The translations under genes were made by a program, and so were the position numbers. Of a stretch of DNA of 45,494 bases, positions 27,448-35,724 are shown piece after piece. This DNA comes from Candidatus Abyssobacteria bacterium SURF_5. Lineage in GTDB: Bacteria; Abyssobacteria; SURF-5. The stretch spans positions 1 to 45,494 of the forward strand of contig QZKU01000119.1 of NCBI GenBank assembly GCA_003598085.1, read 5' to 3'. Position 1 is the stretch's first letter, and every line of letters starts with the position of its first letter. The notes below the pieces were generated by a model. The model made no database searches. It was not told the DNA's origin and worked only from the letters and a program-made list of their open reading frames with translations.

Positions 27448-29580
27448 ATGGCCGATCTGACGCTTCATGACCGCTTACTCGTGCTCGCCCGAAACCTTTG
27501 GTGGAGCTGGCACCCCGAAGTCATCAGTATTTTCACGGATCTTGACCCGCAGTTATGGCGGCGAGTTGATCATAATCCTACTGCCTTCCTGAATCAGATT
27601 ACTCCTGAGCAGATAGAGGAACGCGCTTCCGAACTGGTGCTGCACAGCCGCATCAACTACGCATTCCGGCGTCTGCACGAATATCTTCAAAAGGAGCGCA
27701 CGTGGGGGAGTATGCATTGCGCGGCTTTGCGAAGCCGGCCTGTGGCGTATTTTTCGGCTGAGTTCGGTTTGCATGAATCCGTTCCGATTTACTCAGGCGG
27801 CCTGGGGGTTCTCGCCGGGGATCATCTCAAGAGCGCTTCGGACCTCGGGGTCCCGCTGATCGGCATCGGCCTTCTCTACGACCAGGGCTATTTCAGCCAG
27901 CGCCTGAACAGGGACGGGTGGCAACAGGAGGAATATGTCGATCTCAACCTCAAGCAATTGCCGCTCACCGAAGCTCATACCCCCGATGGGAGACCACTCA
28001 TCGTTCGTGTTGACATTCGAGGAGGATTTATTCAGGCTCGTGTGTGGGAGTTAAACGTGGGGCGGGTTCGTCTGATGTTGCTGGATTCGAACGTGGAGGG
28101 AAATTCCTCGGAGGATAGAGAACTTACTTCCCGGCTCTACGGCGGCAACTTGCGCGTTCGGATCAGGCAGGAACTATTGCTGGGAATCGGGGGAAACAGG
28201 GTGCTCCAGGCGCTCAACATCTACCCCGGCGTCTTGCACCTGAATGAGGGCCACAGCGCGTTTGCAATTCTGGAGGAAGTCCGCCGCGTCATGCATGACG
28301 ACGCAATCCCGTTCCATCGCGCGCGCCGACGCGTTCTGCAATACACCGTTTTCACCACCCACACCCCCGTTCCCGCGGGTCATGACCGGTTCCAGCCGGA
28401 CCTCATCGAGGAGCATCTGGGAGTTTTTCGCGAGAAACTCGGGTTGTCGCATGACGATCTGATGGCGCTCGGGCGCGTCAACCCCGCTGACAGAGGAGAA
28501 AGCTTCTGCATGACGGTACTCGCGCTGAAGAATTCGCGTCACAGAAACGGAGTGTCCGCCGTTCATGCAAACGTGAGCCGCCTGATGTGGCACTGCCTCT
28601 GGCCCGATCGCTCTGAGACCGAGGTCCCCATCGGGCACATCACGAACGGAGTGCACGTGCTGTCTTGGCTGGCGCCCCAGATGCACCAACTCTTCGAAAC
28701 ACGCCTGGCTCAGGACTGGCCGACCCGTATGGTTCATTCCGATGTCTGGGAGAAGGTGGCCGAGATCGATGACGGCGAATTGTGGGAGACCCACCAGAGC
28801 CTGAAAATGCGGCTGATACGATTTGTGAGACGGCGTCTCCTGCAAAGGGCGCAACGCCAGGGCGATCAGGAAACGATCGGGCAGATCGAGCAGATTCTAA
28901 ATCCCGATATTCTAACCATCGGCCTGGCACGCCGTTTTGCCACCTATAAACGGGCGGACCTGATTCTTTCTCAGCCTGAACGGCTGGAAAGACTGGTGTC
29001 CGACCCGAAGCGGCCGATCCAGATCATTTTCGCCGGAAAAGCGCATCCCCGGGATGAGGATGGAAAGAGATTGATGCAGCGCATCTTCCAGTTCTGCCTG
29101 AATCCCGCTTACCAGAAAAGAATTGTATTTGTTGAGGACTACGATTACAATGTGGCTCGGCACTTGGTACAAGGTGTCGACGTCTGGCTGAATAACCCGC
29201 AACGCCCGCTGGAGGCGTGCGGAACCAGCGGGCAAAAGGTGGTCCTGAACGGAGGGCTGAACCTTTCCATTTTGGACGGCTGGTGGAATGAAGCATACGA
29301 CGGCAGGAACGGGTTCGCCATCGGACATGGCGGCATGCATAACGATCCGGTCGTGCAATACAAGCGCGATGCCGATTTCCTCTATCGTGCGTTGGAAAAT
29401 GAAGTGATTCCGCTTTATTATGAGCGGAACGCATCCGGAATTCCTCATCACTGGCTGCATCGCATGAAGGCGCAAATCAAGAGCCTGGGATGGGTGTTTA
29501 ATGCAGACCGGATGGTGCGCGATTACACTCTTCAATATTATCTCTCGGCGGCTAGCGCAACTTCGGCCGAGTCTTGGTGA
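27448..29580 (+). CDS. glgP: Alpha-glucan phosphorylase
   Basis: 710 residues. The enzyme releases glucose-1-phosphate from glycogen or maltodextrin using pyridoxal phosphate in the cytoplasm. The N-terminus has the DUF3417-type ARNLWWSWHPE motif of the short bacterial/archaeal phosphorylase branch. The middle contains YFSAEFGLHESVPIYSGGLGVLAGDHLKSASDLG and the FTTHTPVPAGHDRF loop. The C-terminal PLP site is GTSGQKVVLNGGLNLSILDGWW with its cofactor lysine; many relatives read SGMK here. It is shorter than the roughly 850-residue versions but apparently complete. AAGGAG precedes ATG 27448. The 262-base gap before it holds no other gene that I can see. The SDR gene follows after 16 bases. Confidence 0.95.
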   Translation: MADLTLHDRLLVLARNLWWSWHPEVISIFTDLDPQLWRRVDHNPTAFLNQITPEQIEERASELVLHSRINYAFRRLHEYLQKERTWGSMHCAALRSRPVAYFSAEFGLHESVPIYSGGLGVLAGDHLKSASDLGVPLIGIGLLYDQGYFSQRLNRDGWQQEEYVDLNLKQLPLTEAHTPDGRPLIVRVDIRGGFIQARVWELNVGRVRLMLLDSNVEGNSSEDRELTSRLYGGNLRVRIRQELLLGIGGNRVLQALNIYPGVLHLNEGHSAFAILEEVRRVMHDDAIPFHRARRRVLQYTVFTTHTPVPAGHDRFQPDLIEEHLGVFREKLGLSHDDLMALGRVNPADRGESFCMTVLALKNSRHRNGVSAVHANVSRLMWHCLWPDRSETEVPIGHITNGVHVLSWLAPQMHQLFETRLAQDWPTRMVHSDVWEKVAEIDDGELWETHQSLKMRLIRFVRRRLLQRAQRQGDQETIGQIEQILNPDILTIGLARRFATYKRADLILSQPERLERLVSDPKRPIQIIFAGKAHPRDEDGKRLMQRIFQFCLNPAYQKRIVFVEDYDYNVARHLVQGVDVWLNNPQRPLEACGTSGQKVVLNGGLNLSILDGWWNEAYDGRNGFAIGHGGMHNDPVVQYKRDADFLYRALENEVIPLYYERNASGIPHHWLHRMKAQIKSLGWVFNADRMVRDYTLQYYLSAASATSAESW

Positions 29581-29596
29581 AAATGGAGAAGCGCTC

Positions 29597-30325
29597 ATGA
29601 AATTGAAAAATAAGGTGGCGATTGTGACCGGCGGGGGCAGAGGAATAGGGCGCGCCATCGCTCATTTGTATGCCCGCGAAGGCGCCAAACTAATGGTCTC
29701 GGCTCGCACGTCGAATCAGGTGGAGCAAACGACACGGTCCATCATCGAAAGCGGAGGGCAGGCCATCGGAGTAGCAGCCGATGTGACTGTTGAGGACGAC
29801 GTCCAAAAAATGGTAAACGCGACGCTCCACGAATTCGGGCGCGTCGATATCCTGGTTAATAACGCCGGTATTTTGGAGAGCGGACCGATCGTGGCCATAG
29901 ATTCACAGCTCTGGCGACGCGTCATCGAAGTGAATCTGATCGGAACATTTCTCTGCTCGAAAGCAGTCGCCCCTCACCTGATCGAGCAGCAATGGGGGAG
30001 GATAATCAATATTGCATCACGAAGCGGAAAGATCGGACATCCTTTTCTTACCGCCTATTGCGCATCGAAACACGGCGTCGTCGGCTTCACCAAATCGCTT
30101 GCCGAAGAGCTCGCTCCATGTCGTATTACCGTCAACGCCATCTGTCCGGGCCTTGTTGAAACCGGCATGGTGACGGAAACCGTAAAGGAACAGGCGGGTG
30201 ACGCGATAATACAACCTCATGAAATCGCCGAGTTGGCTCTGTATCTCGCGAGTGAAGAAGCCGGAGCGGTGAATGGTGAGGCGATAAATATTTTTGGCTC
30301 TGCAAAACTGCATCTCGGCTTCTAA
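29597..30325 (+). CDS. Short-chain dehydrogenase/reductase, FabG-like
   Basis: 242 residues, classical SDR. The NAD(P)-binding motif is TGGGRGIG (residues 10-17), followed by NNAG near residue 88. The catalytic Ser-Tyr-Lys set is in ASRSGK and YCASK. The family oxidises or reduces alcohols and ketones; FabG (3-oxoacyl-ACP reductase) is one possibility, but no fatty-acid gene is adjacent. I chose ATG 29597 because GGAGAAG lies eight bases upstream and the protein then starts directly at KLKNKVAIVTGG. A longer frame back to 29501 would overlap the phosphorylase and has no conserved sequence. It is probably co-transcribed with glgP and the AIG2-like gene. Confidence 0.93.
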   Translation: MKLKNKVAIVTGGGRGIGRAIAHLYAREGAKLMVSARTSNQVEQTTRSIIESGGQAIGVAADVTVEDDVQKMVNATLHEFGRVDILVNNAGILESGPIVAIDSQLWRRVIEVNLIGTFLCSKAVAPHLIEQQWGRIINIASRSGKIGHPFLTAYCASKHGVVGFTKSLAEELAPCRITVNAICPGLVETGMVTETVKEQAGDAIIQPHEIAELALYLASEEAGAVNGEAINIFGSAKLHLGF

Positions 30326-30335
30326 GAGTAAACAC

Positions 30336-30758
30336 ATGTCGACAAGCGCGGCGTTCTCAGTATCATTCTTTGAGGAAGACGGCATCTGGGCTGTCCATCC
30401 GGAAGGCGCCAGTCTATCATTGAGCGAGGTTCTCCATGGTGATGCCGTCTTTGTCTCCGGAAAGCTGATGGACCCCACGTTCGCTTACAAGGTGACCGGC
30501 CGCTACGTTCCTTTTGCGGCCGCTATAGCAAAAGGATTCGCCAGGGGAGAGCGAGGCTCAGGGAAAAAGAAGATGCCGATTTTGGAACGCAAGCGGGGCG
30601 GAATTGTGTTGGGCGTCCTGCTCTTGGACGTTTCCGAGAATGACCTGCAGAAACTCGATGCGTTTGAACAAGTGCCGGAACTACGAGAGCGCGTTTCCAT
30701 CCGCGTGACGGTCGGCGCGCGCGAGCGGCCGGCTTACACCTTCCTCCTGAAGAGATAG
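30336..30758 (+). CDS. AIG2 / gamma-glutamylcyclotransferase-like protein
   Basis: 140 residues. The body fits the AIG2/GGCT fold: an early strand VFVSGKLMDPTFAYKVTGRYVP at the position of the family's FVYGTLxxP, and later LDVSENDLQKLDAFEQVPE, close to the family's LDxxEGVP. Family members cleave gamma-glutamyl amines or dipeptides to 5-oxoproline. Here the usual Tyr of the YGxL loop is Ser, while the Glu of DAFE is kept, so activity is uncertain. ATG 30336 was chosen over TTG 30294, which lies inside the upstream gene; the ribosome-binding site is weak. It follows the SDR stop by 10 bases. Physiological role unknown. Confidence 0.68.
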   Translation: MSTSAAFSVSFFEEDGIWAVHPEGASLSLSEVLHGDAVFVSGKLMDPTFAYKVTGRYVPFAAAIAKGFARGERGSGKKKMPILERKRGGIVLGVLLLDVSENDLQKLDAFEQVPELRERVSIRVTVGARERPAYTFLLKR

Positions 30759-30841
30759 AGGCCGCCATCGGAAATCTTTCAGTTCTCAAAAATCATCCCC
30801 CTTTCTTGGCGGCGATGCCTAGCGAAATGACCACTTTAAGT

Positions 30842-30873
30842 AAAAGATGAGGTAATACTCATTTTTGATTTTT
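30842..30873 (+). terminator. Possible weak terminator after the AIG2-like gene
   Basis: AAAAGATGAG (30842-30851) can pair with CTCATTTTTT-like sequence from 30858 around a six-base loop, with one G-U pair. The 3' arm runs into two T tracts. The stem is AT-rich, so the call is tentative. Confidence 0.3.
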
Positions 30874-30952
30874 CTCCATCGATTTGCTACCATTGTCTGG
30901 AGGTATTATCATTTGAGCGAGTCTAGAATGCGCCGCGGGCCGGGATGATTCG

Positions 30953-31621
30953 ATGCTCAGTGCGAAACTGGATCATAGGCTTGATAAAGTGGTCTTGCCG
31001 GTAGTCAGACTGCTTGCTCGAGCGGGCCTCACTCCCAATAATCTCACGATTGCAGGAGCTCTCACGAGCGCCGTCGCCGCGGCTGCATTGCTGTTCGGCC
31101 ACTTCCGGATCGGTGGAATCCTGATTCTCCTCGGTGGAGTGTTTGACCTCCTGGATGGTGCGCTCGCGCGGGTCGTAGGGCAGCAAACCCGATTTGGAGC
31201 GGTTTTGGACTCCACGCTCGATCGATATTCCGACGTCCTTCCCATTCTCGGACTCATGCTGTATTATTCCGGATGGACTGAAACCGGTCCTTTGCGTCTT
31301 GGCGGCATGATGTTGTGCGGCGCCGTGATTCTGGGATCGCTTCTTGTGCCGTATGTGCGCGCGCGCGCCGAGCTGATGATCGAGCGATGCGACATCGGAA
31401 TTGCGGAGCGGGCCGAACGAATTCTGATTTTGTCCGGCGGATTGGTGATAGACGCCGATATCGCGGCATTGTGGATTCTGGCGATCCTGACCCATTTCAC
31501 CGTGTTCCAGCGGCTCTGGTTCGTTCGCAAGCAGCTCAAACAAGATGAAGAGGCTCACAATCATGTCGAACGACCCAATCAACATAAACTTGCCGCTTCC
31601 GATCTTGAAGGTAAGCTTTAG
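30953..31621 (+). CDS. CDP-alcohol phosphotransferase, inositol-phosphate-synthase-like
   Basis: 222 residues with about six membrane helices. The full CDP-alcohol phosphotransferase signature is present: DG-x2-AR-x8-G-x3-D-x3-D in LDGALARVVGQQTRFG and the following AVLDSTLD. Such enzymes swap CMP on a CDP-lipid for an alcohol at the inner membrane. Later segments VPYVRARAEL and GIAERAERILIL resemble the KARAE and AERxER residues of phosphatidyl- and archaetidyl-inositol-phosphate synthases, which bind the inositol phosphate. That points to an inositol-phosphate acceptor, though PgsA-type activity remains possible. The next gene, a PfkB kinase, starts five bases after the stop. The ribosome-binding site is weak (GGGAT). 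Confidence 0.88.
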   Translation: MLSAKLDHRLDKVVLPVVRLLARAGLTPNNLTIAGALTSAVAAAALLFGHFRIGGILILLGGVFDLLDGALARVVGQQTRFGAVLDSTLDRYSDVLPILGLMLYYSGWTETGPLRLGGMMLCGAVILGSLLVPYVRARAELMIERCDIGIAERAERILILSGGLVIDADIAALWILAILTHFTVFQRLWFVRKQLKQDEEAHNHVERPNQHKLAASDLEGKL

Positions 31622-31626
31622 GTCCT

Positions 31627-32496
31627 GTGCGAGGTAATGTGGGCGTTCCTGATTTTTTGGCTGTGGGGCATTTGTGCTGCGATATCGTCGACGGCCGAAG
31701 AATACTGGGCGGATCGGCTTCATATGCGAGTTTGACCGCTCGAGGGCTGAACCGTGCGGCCGGAATCCTTACTGCCGTCGCCGAAGACTTTCCGTTCCTG
31801 CATTTGTTGAAGGGCATCAGAGTCGACATCATCGATTCGCCAACCACGACGACTTTTCGAAACATTTATCATCAAGGGGTACGCGAGCAGATCATCTGCG
31901 ATGTCGCCCGCTCCATTGGGCCCGCCGATGTTCCCGGGGAATTTACCAATGTGGATGTCGTCTACCTGTGCCCGATTGCAGATGAGATTTTGCCCGGTGT
32001 CGCCTCCCGCTTTCGCGCCTCGCTCGTTGGGGCGGGGGCGCAGGGTTGGTTTCGCCAATGGGACGAAGCCGGCCGCGTAAGCCGAAAGAAGTGGGAATCA
32101 GCGTTAGAGGTGGCGAGGGCGGTGGACGTGATTGTCTACAGTGAATTGGATACGGATGACCCTTACAAACTGGCGGAGGAACTGGCAAACCATGCTCCCG
32201 TGGTGATCGTGACTCAATCGAGCCTGGGGGCCGACCTCTATACGGAAGGCGCCAGAATACATGTTCCCGCCTTCGACGTGGAAGAAATCGATCCTACCGG
32301 CGCGGGCGATGTCTTCGCCGCGGCATTTCTGATAAATTATGAATCTTCCGGGAATGCCGTCGAGTCGGCCAAGTTCGCCTGTTGCGCCGCCTCGTTTATT
32401 TGCGAGCACGAGGGGACGGAAGGAATTCCTTCTCTTGATCAGGTTGAGGAACGGCTGCAGCAGTATTCCAGGATTTACTCCGAAAGCCTTTACTAA
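31627..32496 (+). CDS. PfkB-family kinase, possibly an inositol or sugar kinase
   Basis: 289 residues. The PfkB/ribokinase signatures are ILGGSASYAS near the N-terminus and DPTGAGDVFAAAF near residue 219, with the catalytic Asp in GAGD. The family phosphorylates sugars, nucleosides or inositol with ATP. The start DFLAVGHLCCDIV, the TTTTFRNIY segment and LCPIADEILP loosely resemble plant and archaeal myo-inositol kinases, which are PfkB members; this is from memory and not aligned. Lying five bases after an inositol-phosphate-synthase-like gene strengthens the idea. GTG 31627 is used; GTG 31639 with GAGG upstream is an alternative. The stop lies only three bases from the convergent zinc-binding gene. 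Confidence 0.85.
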   Translation: MRGNVGVPDFLAVGHLCCDIVDGRRILGGSASYASLTARGLNRAAGILTAVAEDFPFLHLLKGIRVDIIDSPTTTTFRNIYHQGVREQIICDVARSIGPADVPGEFTNVDVVYLCPIADEILPGVASRFRASLVGAGAQGWFRQWDEAGRVSRKKWESALEVARAVDVIVYSELDTDDPYKLAEELANHAPVVIVTQSSLGADLYTEGARIHVPAFDVEEIDPTGAGDVFAAAFLINYESSGNAVESAKFACCAASFICEHEGTEGIPSLDQVEERLQQYSRIYSESLY

Positions 32497-32499
32497 AGC

Positions 32500-33012
32500 C
32501 TATTCCTGGTTCAGTTGAATCTCTTTTCCGCAGTGCGGGCATTGAACGTTGAGGATCAGCGCCTTTGCCATCTCCCGCAGCAGGTTATTACATTCGAGGC
32601 ACACCTTCTTGCCGCCCTTCAGAGGGAACTTGAATCCATCAAGCGGTTTCCTGCAAACATCGCATGTCTCGACTGCGGGACTTGTCTGCGGGGCCGCCTG
32701 CGGCTTCTCAGCGGGTGCGGGCGATGGTGCGGGTGCTTTTGCCGGTGCCCGTTGTACGGGACGCTGCGGCGGCCTGGGCTGGATTTCTTGAGGAGAGGGC
32801 TGTTGTTGAGGAGGCGCCGCAGGTCTCTGCGCCGCTTTGGGGGCGTCCGCGAATTGTTCGACGAGCGGATTCTTATGTTGCTTTTTCGCCTTGGCCAACC
32901 GTTCGGCCTTAAACTGATCGTAGCACGGCATGCACAGGTATTGGTTCGGCCCGAATTTATATCCCTGGACAGTATCTATTAGTTTTCGACATCTCGCGCA
33001 TTCGGTCTGCAT
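32500..33012 (-). CDS. Proline-rich protein with three zinc-binding modules
   Basis: 170 residues, no recognised family. The N-terminus has a LIM-like four-cysteine module (CARC, then CMPC). The middle (about residues 55-113) is a Pro/Ala/Gln-rich linker. The C-terminal part has CDVC...CLEC and a final pair CPHC, so at least two further zinc sites are likely; the last may pair in trans or be incomplete. There is no signal peptide. It is the last gene of the dxr-rseP-ispG-proS-valS operon, 45 bases after valS, and could bind RNA or proteins, but this is only inferred from domain type. ATG 33012 is preceded by GAGGG-like sequence. Confidence 0.75.
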   Translation of the reverse strand: MQTECARCRKLIDTVQGYKFGPNQYLCMPCYDQFKAERLAKAKKQHKNPLVEQFADAPKAAQRPAAPPQQQPSPQEIQPRPPQRPVQRAPAKAPAPSPAPAEKPQAAPQTSPAVETCDVCRKPLDGFKFPLKGGKKVCLECNNLLREMAKALILNVQCPHCGKEIQLNQE

Positions 33013-33057
33013 GTTGCCTCACCCTCTTCTTCTTTTTTTGCAGCAATATTACATCAT

Positions 33058-35724
33058 TTATAAATGCAGTTGTTCAAGGCTCTGTCTCAGCTTCTCCGCT
33101 TTTCGAGCGAGCTCGGCTTTTCTCTGGCGAGTAGATTGTACGACATGTTCCGGAGCCTTGGCAATAAACTGCTCATTTGCAAGTTTCCGCTCGCTTGCCT
33201 CCACCTCCGCCTCCACCCGAGCCAGTTCCTTCTTGAGGCGCTCTTCTTCTTTTTCGAGGTCGATGAGACCCGCCAGCGGCACGTGAATTTCTATTGCGGA
33301 AAGAAATGCTTTGGCCGCCGGCTTGGGAATTGCAGGCGCCGACGAGATCATGATCTCATCCGTTCGGGCAAGCGCGGCCAAATAACGTTGATATTCAGTC
33401 AGCAGAGCAACCGCTTTTTCATCCGATATCTTGAGGACAAGCTTGACCTTTTTGGCGGGAGGAACATTCATCTCGCTCCTGATATTGCGCACTGCTCCGA
33501 TAACCTGCTGGAGGAGGCTCATCTTCTCATCGATCGACACATCGATCTGTCTATCATGTCTCTTCGGCCAAGGGCTGATCATGATGCTGTCGGTTTCGCC
33601 TGTATGATCGATCGACTGCCAGATTTCTTCAGTAATAAATGGCATGAACGGATGAAGCAGCTTCATCGATCCTTCCATGATACCGGTGGCCAGTTGAAGA
33701 GCAGCCTTTCTTGAATCCTCCTGCGCATCGACTGCGGTGCGCTCTTTGATCAACTCGAGGTACCAATCGCAGTAGTCATGCCAGAAAAAGTCATATAATG
33801 CGGTTATCGCATCGTGCAGCCGGTAGTTCTCCAGCCCTTCCGTAACCGTCTTCACGGTCTGATAATAACGGCTCTTGATCCAGCGGTCGGCCAATTCTTC
33901 CTCATGCAAATCGGCGACCTCATGCGATCGACCTTCGAGAGGAGTGTCTCCGGCGCTGAGAGAGAGGAAGCGGTAGGCATTCCAGATTTTGTTGGAAAAA
34001 TTCCGCCCCATCTCGAACCGGCTCTCCGAGAGGTTGATGTCTTGTCCTTCGGAGGCAAGCATTAACAGCGAGAATCTGACAGAGTCGGCGCTGTAACGCT
34101 CGATCATCAGAACGGGATCGATGCCGTTGCCGAGCGACTTGCTCATCTTTCGGCCGATCTCGTCGCGAACGGTGCCGTTAATATACACATCCGAAAAGGG
34201 AAGGTCTCCCATGAACTCGAACCCCGCCATGATCATGCGGGCAACCCAGAAGAAAATAATCTCGGCGGCGGTCGCCAGCAGCTGCGTCGGGTAATAATAC
34301 TCGAGCTCCGGCGTCCTCTCCGGCCAGCCCAACGTGCTGAACGGCCAGAGCCAGGACGAAAACCAGGTGTCAAGCACGTCCTCGTCCTGCCGGATTTTAT
34401 CCGAAACACACTTTTCACACGACTCCGGGCGACTGCGTTTGACCATCATATTGCCGCAGGCGTCACAATAATAAACGGGAATACGATGCCCCCACCACAG
34501 TTGCCGCGAGATACACCAGTCGCGAATGTTTTCCATCCAGTCGATATAGACCTTCGTCCAGCGCTCGGGATAAAACTTGATGCGCCCCTCGATCACCGCC
34601 TGAAGCGCCGGCTCGGCCAGAGGCTTCATCTTCACAAACCACTGGTCCGAGAGAAGAGGTTCCAACAGCGTATCGCACCGCTGGCAATGGCCGATCGAAT
34701 GGATATGCCGTTCCACCTTTTCGAGCAGCCCTTCGGCCTGCAGTTGCTTCACCAGTTCCTCACGTGCCTTAAAGCGGTCGTATCCTTTGTACCGGCCGGC
34801 GTTCTCGTTGAGGGTGGCGTCCTCGTTCATGATGTTCACGAACGGCAAGTTGTGGCGCTGCCCGATGAGATAATCGTTCGGATCATGAGCGGGCGTCACC
34901 TTTACCAGGCCGGTTCCAAAAGACGGATCGACGAAATTATCGGTTATGATGGGAAGCTCGCGTCCGATTACCGGCAGAACGGCCGTCTTCCCGATCAAAT
35001 GTTTGTAGCGTCCATCCGCCGGATTGGCCGCTACGGCTGTGTCGCCAAGCATGGTTTCAGGGCGGGTGGTTGCGACGACAACATAGGCGTCTTCGCCTTT
35101 TATGGGATATCGGATGTGCCAGAGATTGCCTTCGTGCTCCTGGTGAATGGCCTCTTCATCGCTCAACGCCGTGCGGCAGCGCGGGCACCAATTGATGATA
35201 TACGTCCCCCGGTAGATGAGTCCCTTCTCATAGAGTCTGACAAAAACCTCGATGACCGCATTTGAGAGGCCCTCATCCATGGTGAAGCGCTCGCGCTCCC
35301 AGTCGCACGAGCAGCCGAGGCGCTTGAGCTGCGAGATGATCTTCGACCCGTATTTTTCGCGCCATTGCCAAACGCGCTCGACAAATTTCTCGCGTCCCAA
35401 GTCGTGCCGGGTCAACCCTTCTTCCCGCGCGAGAGTACGCTCGACAACGTTTTGGGTTGCAATGCCGGCGTGGTCGGTACCCGGCATCCAGAGGGTTTCA
35501 TCTCCAAGCATGCGGTGGTAGCGGATAAAAATGTCCTGGATCGTATTATTGAAAGCGTGCCCCATATGCAGTTCGGCCGTCACGTTCGGCGGCGGGATCA
35601 CGATACAATACGGTCTCTTCTCAGGATTGGGCTCAGAATGAAAATAGCTTTTTTCCAGCCAATAGCGGTACCATTTTTCCTCGACCGCATGAGGTTCGTA
35701 TACCTTTGGAATCGTCTTTTGCAT
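33058..35724 (-). CDS. valS: Valyl-tRNA synthetase
   Basis: 888 residues, full-length class Ia synthetase that charges tRNA-Val in the cytoplasm. The HIGH motif appears as HMGH (residues 53-56, PPNVTAELHMGH). The editing domain follows (TTRPETMLGDTAVAA). The KMSKS motif is GRKMSKSLGNG near residue 527. A C-terminal coiled coil (LEKEEERLKKELARVEAEVEA) binds the tRNA elbow in known ValRS. ATG 35724 overlaps the proS stop as TGATG, showing translational coupling; a TTG one codon earlier is not needed. The protein is normal. Confidence 0.98.
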   Translation of the reverse strand: MQKTIPKVYEPHAVEEKWYRYWLEKSYFHSEPNPEKRPYCIVIPPPNVTAELHMGHAFNNTIQDIFIRYHRMLGDETLWMPGTDHAGIATQNVVERTLAREEGLTRHDLGREKFVERVWQWREKYGSKIISQLKRLGCSCDWERERFTMDEGLSNAVIEVFVRLYEKGLIYRGTYIINWCPRCRTALSDEEAIHQEHEGNLWHIRYPIKGEDAYVVVATTRPETMLGDTAVAANPADGRYKHLIGKTAVLPVIGRELPIITDNFVDPSFGTGLVKVTPAHDPNDYLIGQRHNLPFVNIMNEDATLNENAGRYKGYDRFKAREELVKQLQAEGLLEKVERHIHSIGHCQRCDTLLEPLLSDQWFVKMKPLAEPALQAVIEGRIKFYPERWTKVYIDWMENIRDWCISRQLWWGHRIPVYYCDACGNMMVKRSRPESCEKCVSDKIRQDEDVLDTWFSSWLWPFSTLGWPERTPELEYYYPTQLLATAAEIIFFWVARMIMAGFEFMGDLPFSDVYINGTVRDEIGRKMSKSLGNGIDPVLMIERYSADSVRFSLLMLASEGQDINLSESRFEMGRNFSNKIWNAYRFLSLSAGDTPLEGRSHEVADLHEEELADRWIKSRYYQTVKTVTEGLENYRLHDAITALYDFFWHDYCDWYLELIKERTAVDAQEDSRKAALQLATGIMEGSMKLLHPFMPFITEEIWQSIDHTGETDSIMISPWPKRHDRQIDVSIDEKMSLLQQVIGAVRNIRSEMNVPPAKKVKLVLKISDEKAVALLTEYQRYLAALARTDEIMISSAPAIPKPAAKAFLSAIEIHVPLAGLIDLEKEEERLKKELARVEAEVEASERKLANEQFIAKAPEHVVQSTRQRKAELARKAEKLRQSLEQLHL

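Noticed and set aside
30761-30819. GCCGCCA/TGGCGGC inverted repeat after the AIG2-like gene
   Set aside because: Short arms about 40 bases apart with no T tract; not a believable terminator.
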